NCBI GenBank assembly: GCA_903889845.1
Contig: CAISZB010000580.1
Location: 1 to 11,614, forward strand
Reading direction: 5' to 3'
Length of the DNA stretch: 11,614 nucleotides
From: an uncultured Verrucomicrobium sp.
Lineage (GTDB): Bacteria; Verrucomicrobiota; Verrucomicrobiia; Methylacidiphilales; GAS474
The translations under genes were made by a program, and so were the position numbers. A model generated the notes under the pieces. It was not told the origin of the DNA, searched no databases, and saw only the letters and a list, made by a program, of their open reading frames with translations. Positions 8,015 to 11,614 of the stretch are shown here, piece by piece. How positions within the stretch are numbered: the stretch's first letter is position 1; each line of letters begins with the position of its first letter.

Positions 8015-8640
8015 AGTTCCTTTGCCTCCCTCTCGCGCTCGGTTTCCTGAGCCTTTCCGCCCTGGCGCAGAATGTTCCGGCCCCGACGGCGCCTCCCTCC
8101 GCTCCCACTCCGGACAATGCGGCCCCGGCTCCCGTTCCGGCCGTTCCCGCGAGCCCGGCTGACTCCAGCGCTTCGGCTTCGTCCGCGGCGCCCTCCGCCA
8201 CCGACGTCCCGGCCGGACCGCCCCCGCCGAAGTTCGGCCTGCCAGCGAAGCCCGCCTCGATCGTCGAGCAGGACTACATCGGCCACCGCTTCAACGAGCC
8301 GGAAGACACCGGCGGCTGGGGCTGGGTGAAACTCCCCGAACAGCCCTGGAAGAAGGCCCGCTGGGTGACGTTGCGGGAAACGCCGGGCATCGCCGTCGCC
8401 CCGTGGCGGGCATTGGGAAAGCGCGACGCCGACCAGGACTACGAATACCGGCTCCACGGCTACTTCGCCCCCTACCAGGTCTACGATCCCCACACGGACG
8501 AAATGCTCGACGTCCTCATTGTCGAATCGGTCACCCCGATCGACGGCGCGACCCCGGCCAAGCCCCTCGATCGGACGCCCGGGCCGGAAGGCCGCAAGGG
8601 GCACGTCGTCCGCAGCAGCTTCCGCAGCCGGGATTTCTAG
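8011..8640 (+). CDS. Secreted Pro/Ala-rich protein with small C-terminal domain
   Basis: A 209-residue hypothetical protein. A clear signal peptide (MKFLCLPLALGFLSLSALA, cleavage after ALA at 19) is followed by a low-complexity Pro/Ala/Ser linker (about 22-73) and a folded domain (about 82-185). That domain is rich in Trp and Tyr (GGWGWVKLPEQPWKKARW, then YEYRLHGYFAPYQVYDP) and ends in a predicted beta stretch, MLDVLIVESVTPI; a small beta-barrel such as an OB fold is possible but unproven. The ATG overlaps the previous stop by 4 nt, so the two are very likely translationally coupled and made together. Both have the same plan of signal peptide, P/A linker and domain, which suggests a shared cell-envelope location. 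No Cys outside the signal peptide, no lipobox. Confidence 0.82.
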   Translation: MKFLCLPLALGFLSLSALAQNVPAPTAPPSAPTPDNAAPAPVPAVPASPADSSASASSAAPSATDVPAGPPPPKFGLPAKPASIVEQDYIGHRFNEPEDTGGWGWVKLPEQPWKKARWVTLRETPGIAVAPWRALGKRDADQDYEYRLHGYFAPYQVYDPHTDEMLDVLIVESVTPIDGATPAKPLDRTPGPEGRKGHVVRSSFRSRDF

Positions 8641-8660
8641 GTTCATTGCCGCCTGGAGCC

Positions 8661-9263
8661 ATGATCCGCACCTTTCTCCTTCGCTTCGGCTGGTTTGTCG
8701 CCCTCCTTTCGGTCGGCTCCTTCTTCCTGCCGTGGATCGTCTTCCGGCACCCGCTCGACCGGCACCGCCCCGGTGCCTCCCTCACGCTGAGTTCCGAACT
8801 CGCCTCCGAGGCCGCGAAGCCGTGGTACGAGAGCTTGATTCTGCCGGAGCGGGCCGACTTCAACTCCGCCCAGGCCCGCCCCTTCGAGGGGGAGAGCGCC
8901 TTCCTCATCGCGAAGGAGGCCCAGAGCGCCGTCCCCGCCGACCGGCACCGGACGGCGGCCATGGCGAAGGTCTTTTCCCTGCCCGATCCCCGGATCGCCG
9001 GGGTGATCGTCTACGCCATCCCGGCTTCGGCCGTCCTCGGCATCGCCCTCCTCGCCCTCGGCCTCGGGCGAATTCCGCTCCTGCTCGTCGCGCTCCTCTC
9101 CGGCGGGGCCTACGTCCTGATCCGGCTCCGCCTCAACGAGACCTTCCTCGACCGCGCCACCTCGGGCCTCGGGACCGGCCTCGGCCTGTGGGCCGCTCTG
9201 TGGCTGCTGGCGCTGACCGCCGTGATCCTCCTCCTCTCAGCCTTAGCCACGGGGAAAAAGTAA
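8661..9263 (+). CDS. Four-helix membrane protein with extracytoplasmic loop, unknown function
   Basis: A 200-residue integral membrane protein I cannot assign to a family. Hydrophobic segments lie at about 7-28, 111-133, 138-155 and 170-195. The stretch 29-110 is hydrophilic and, by the positive-inside rule, probably faces the periplasm; it is rich in charged residues (DRHRPG, ERADFN, DRHRTAAM) and contains KPWYESLILPE. The ATG at 8661 is 20 nt after the previous stop, with GGAG two bases upstream, too close for an ideal ribosome site. The next gene begins 1 nt after its TAA. Co-expression with the MFS protein suggests an accessory or envelope role (inference only). Confidence 0.75.
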   Translation: MIRTFLLRFGWFVALLSVGSFFLPWIVFRHPLDRHRPGASLTLSSELASEAAKPWYESLILPERADFNSAQARPFEGESAFLIAKEAQSAVPADRHRTAAMAKVFSLPDPRIAGVIVYAIPASAVLGIALLALGLGRIPLLLVALLSGGAYVLIRLRLNETFLDRATSGLGTGLGLWAALWLLALTAVILLLSALATGKK

Positions 9264-9264
9264 C

Positions 9265-10620
9265 GTGGCCGGTCTCCGACACGTCCTGCGGCAGCCCGAC
9301 TTCTTCCGGCTCTGGATCGGCCAGATCATCAGCTCGATCGGCGACCGCTTCTACCAGTTCGCCCTCCTCTCCCTTGTCCTCGGGCTGAATCAGGGGACCC
9401 AGATCGGGAAGGAAGGGGCGCGCGTCATCTTCATCGGGATGCTCCCCGGCCTCCTCTTCGCACCGTGGATCGGCCTCGCCGTCGACCGCTTCGACCGGCG
9501 GACGACGTTGATCTTCGCCGACCTTGCCCGGGTCTTCCTCGTCCTCTCGCTCCTCTATCTCTGGTTCGTCCTCGGCAACCTCGCCCTGGTCTACGCCGTC
9601 GTCTTCTTCATGGGCGGGATGAACTCCCTCTTCATCCCCGCCCGCCAGGCCGCGCTGCCGCAACTCGTCAGCCGGAGCGATCTCATCACCGCCAACGCCC
9701 TGATCGCCCTCGTCGGCGTCATCGCGAGCCTCATCGGCACCCTCTGCGCCGGGTTGATCGCCTCGATCTTCGGCCCCCGGTTCAGCTTCTGGGTGACGGC
9801 GGCGGGATTCACCGTTTCCGCCCTCTTCATCTCCCGGATCGACGCCTCCCTCCGTCCTCCCCCGGGGGAACGGCACGAGTCGAGGTGGCGGGAGGTCGCC
9901 GCCGGATGGCACCACGTCTGGGAAAACCCGGCCATCGGGCGGATCGTCATCCTCACGATCCTCTTCGCCTTCGTCAGCGGCTTCTTCATGATCTCGGTCC
10001 TCGAATTCACCCTGGAGCACCTCCATCTGGAGGCCCTGAAAGGGTGGCTTGCCGGACTCAGCCGCCTCATGGCCCACTTCGCCCCGAAACCGCCCGTGTT
10101 CCAGACCTCCCTCGTCGCCATCGGACTGTTGCTGGGCGCGTTGGGCGTCGGGATGGGCCTGGGCGTCCTCATCAGCGGCAAGTCCCGGCGCTGGACCCGC
10201 TTCGGCCTCGTCCCCTACGCCGCTTTCTTCCTGACGGGTCTTCTCATCCTCGGCTTCTCCGGCGTCCTCCGCTACGAGGTCGCCCTCGGGTTCTGCTTCG
10301 CCCTCGGCGTCACCAGCGCCCTCTTCACCATCCCCATCGAGGCCCGCCTCCAGACCGAGGTCCCCGACGTCTGCCGAGGCCGCGTCTTTGCCCTCCGGAA
10401 CTTCGGCACCACCGTCGCCTTCCTCGTCGCCCTCGGGTTCCACCTGAGCGGGACGTTGCTGGGGCGCCTCGGCCCGATCCTCCTGATCCAGGTCCTGGGC
10501 GCCTTCATGGTCCTCACCGTCCTTCCGCTCGCCTTCTGGAACCGGGCGGAGGCCCTAAGGCGATGGGGCGGCAGCAGCAAGCCGACGGCTACGGAATCGC
10601 CCGCAGCACCCGCGCGGTAA
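9265..10620 (+). CDS. MFS transporter, EntS/MFS_3-like exporter
   Basis: A 451-residue inner-membrane transporter with a pattern compatible with 12 helices. The N-terminus (LRQPDFFRLWIGQIISSIGDRFYQFAL) is typical of the EntS/MFS_3 branch of drug and siderophore exporters. Motif A appears as GLAVDRFDRRTT (70-81) between helices 2 and 3; FIPARQAALPQLV (123-135) and RGRVFALRNF (371-380) also fit this branch. The loop after helix 7 (about 248-280) is long and carries an amphipathic stretch. The substrate cannot be told from sequence; no siderophore or antibiotic pathway is adjacent. The GTG at 9265 lies 1 nt after the previous stop; no other start preserves the conserved N-terminus. The last 32 bp overlap the end of the opposing nucleosidase gene. 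Confidence 0.9.
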   Translation: MAGLRHVLRQPDFFRLWIGQIISSIGDRFYQFALLSLVLGLNQGTQIGKEGARVIFIGMLPGLLFAPWIGLAVDRFDRRTTLIFADLARVFLVLSLLYLWFVLGNLALVYAVVFFMGGMNSLFIPARQAALPQLVSRSDLITANALIALVGVIASLIGTLCAGLIASIFGPRFSFWVTAAGFTVSALFISRIDASLRPPPGERHESRWREVAAGWHHVWENPAIGRIVILTILFAFVSGFFMISVLEFTLEHLHLEALKGWLAGLSRLMAHFAPKPPVFQTSLVAIGLLLGALGVGMGLGVLISGKSRRWTRFGLVPYAAFFLTGLLILGFSGVLRYEVALGFCFALGVTSALFTIPIEARLQTEVPDVCRGRVFALRNFGTTVAFLVALGFHLSGTLLGRLGPILLIQVLGAFMVLTVLPLAFWNRAEALRRWGGSSKPTATESPAAPAR

Positions 10621-11497
10621 CGATCGCCGCGTTCTTCGCGGCGAGGAGGACGTACTTTTTGATCTCGTTCGATCCGGCCTGGCCGCCCGCGAGGTCGCTC
10701 AGGCCCCGGACGATGAGAACGGGAGTCTGGTTCACCCAGCAGACCTGGGCAACGGCGGTCGATTCCATGTCGTGTCCCTCGACCTGCCATTGCTTGAAGG
10801 CGAATTCGCGGAAATCCCGGTTATCGAGGAAGACCGGCCCGCTCATGGCGCGGCCCCCGACGACAACCTTGGCTGGGCGATTCTTGCCGCCTTCGAGGGG
10901 CGCGCCCTGTGCCGCGACGGTCCGGGCGACGGCGAGGAGTGCCGGATCGGCGGGGAAGGCGTGCCGGGACGTCGGCTGGGGTTCCCCGTCGCGGACGACC
11001 CGCACATCGCGGAAGAACATCATGCCGTAGTGGCCGGAGGGGGTGCCCCGGGTCTCCTCGGCGACGTAGGCCCCCGGCTTCGCCGGATCGGGATTGATCC
11101 AGGCCGATTCCATTTGGTGTAGCCATTCGGCGGGAACGACGACGTCCCCGGGCAGCAGGGAGGGATCGACCCCCCCGGCGATGCCGCTGAAGACGACGGC
11201 ATCGGGATGGAACCGGTCGAGGGCGAGCTGTGTCGTCATCGCCGCGTTGACCATGCTGATGCCGGAGAGGAAGAAGACGTAGTGTTTCCCGTTCACATCG
11301 GCCTCGTCGAAGCGGGTCCCGTTGATCGTTTGGGAGGCGAGGGGGGTACCCACGGGCAGGAGTTCCTTCTCGATGGCGGCAATTTCCTCGGAGAAGGCCC
11401 CCATGACGGCGATCCGGTGGAGGGGGACGGAGGCTTCGGCCCGGAGGAAGGGGGAGGGAACAAGGAAAAGGAGGAGCAGGAAGATTAACCGGCGCAT
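10589..11497 (-). CDS. Exported MTA/SAH nucleosidase-family protein
   Basis: A 302-residue purine-nucleoside hydrolase/phosphorylase-fold protein, closest to 5'-methylthioadenosine/S-adenosylhomocysteine nucleosidase. By comparison with E. coli MtnN: MGAFSEEI gives the E12 equivalent (E38), FLSGISMVNAA and FSGIAGGVD are ribose/phosphate-site loops, HDMESTAVAQVC gives E174 (E245), and RGLSDLAGG gives the catalytic Asp (D268). Unlike the ~230-residue cytoplasmic enzyme, it begins with a hydrophobic signal peptide (MRRLIFLLLLFLVPSPFLRA-EA) and has an insertion (about 124-180). It should therefore act in the periplasm or envelope, perhaps salvaging nucleosides (inference). The ATG at 11497 gives the full signal peptide; no Shine-Dalgarno is obvious. 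A broader nucleoside specificity cannot be excluded. Confidence 0.88.
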   Translation of the reverse strand: MRRLIFLLLLFLVPSPFLRAEASVPLHRIAVMGAFSEEIAAIEKELLPVGTPLASQTINGTRFDEADVNGKHYVFFLSGISMVNAAMTTQLALDRFHPDAVVFSGIAGGVDPSLLPGDVVVPAEWLHQMESAWINPDPAKPGAYVAEETRGTPSGHYGMMFFRDVRVVRDGEPQPTSRHAFPADPALLAVARTVAAQGAPLEGGKNRPAKVVVGGRAMSGPVFLDNRDFREFAFKQWQVEGHDMESTAVAQVCWVNQTPVLIVRGLSDLAGGQAGSNEIKKYVLLAAKNAAIVTARVLRAIP

Positions 11498-11502
11498 GGC
11501 TG

Positions 11503-11508
11503 TTTAAA
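11503..11508 (-). promoter_or_regulatory. Possible -10 element abutting the nucleosidase ATG
   Basis: TTTAAA lies 5 nt upstream of the start codon on the minus strand, a position that would give a leaderless transcript. No good -35 is seen 16-18 bp further upstream, so support is weak. Confidence 0.2.
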
Positions 11509-11544
11509 GCATTTTCTCTGGTGCTCTGCGATAGGGGAAAATGC
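11509..11544. repeat. Inverted repeat GCATTTTC-N20-GAAAATGC upstream of the nucleosidase gene
   Basis: GCATTTTC (11509-11516) has an exact reverse complement at 11537-11544, with 20 nt between the arms. It is one of few AT-containing patches in a GC-rich sequence and sits just upstream of the nucleosidase start, where a regulator or promoter should lie. It could be an operator with sites two helical turns apart. The remaining sequence to 11614 shows no gene. Confidence 0.35.
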
Positions 11545-11614
11545 CGCTTGGGGAAAGGGGGCGCGGGGGAGGGTGCTGCCCTTCGGGACCGGGAACAATC
11601 GCTTCGCTTCCCTG

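Noticed and set aside
9133..10443. A 436-codon minus-strand frame within the MFS gene
   Set aside because: Highly acidic low-complexity product; the plus strand gives a full 12-helix transporter.
11545..11614. G-rich edge sequence with CCCTTCGGG as a possible RNA gene or repeat
   Set aside because: Only short chance-level pairings and no recognised RNA landmark; cut off by the window edge.

Overview
The window is GC-rich, densely packed bacterial chromosome. The best lineage guess is the PVC group, most likely Verrucomicrobiota. This rests on a long transcription elongation factor that fuses an SH3/Tudor-like head and a large helical middle to a GreA/GreB tail, on an enolase of the subtype with GGxHSDAPI and KTGSxSRS motifs, and on several starts without a Shine-Dalgarno sequence. 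The assignment comes from remembered family features, not from a search.

Layout from left to right. Positions 1-193 hold no gene I can assign but contain strong hairpins. A hybrid sensor histidine kinase (3166 to 194, minus strand) lies divergent from a GreA/GreB-type elongation factor (3352-5145, plus). The gap between them carries a 19-bp dyad and a good sigma70-like promoter almost touching the elongation-factor ATG. Enolase follows (5261-6544), with its own promoter-like elements and a strong intrinsic terminator at 6633-6673. A tight five-gene plus-strand cluster comes next: an FtsB/DivIC-like septum protein (6693-7103), a secreted protein with a possible caspase-like His/Cys pair (7154-8014), a secreted proline/alanine-rich protein overlapping it by ATGA (8011-8640), a four-helix membrane protein (8661-9263) and an MFS exporter (9265-10620). 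The MFS gene runs tail-to-tail into a convergent, signal-peptide-bearing MTA/SAH nucleosidase (11497 to 10589, minus), with a 32-bp overlap of the coding ends.

The core genes (greA-like, eno, ftsB) are housekeeping; eno next to ftsB is also a known neighbourhood in Proteobacteria. The less ordinary part is the cell-envelope run downstream of ftsB: two exported proteins with P/A-rich linkers, a membrane protein and an exporter, probably on one transcript. The uncharacterised secreted protein with H196/C242 is the best lead for something undescribed. I see no mobile element, CRISPR array, tRNA or rRNA.
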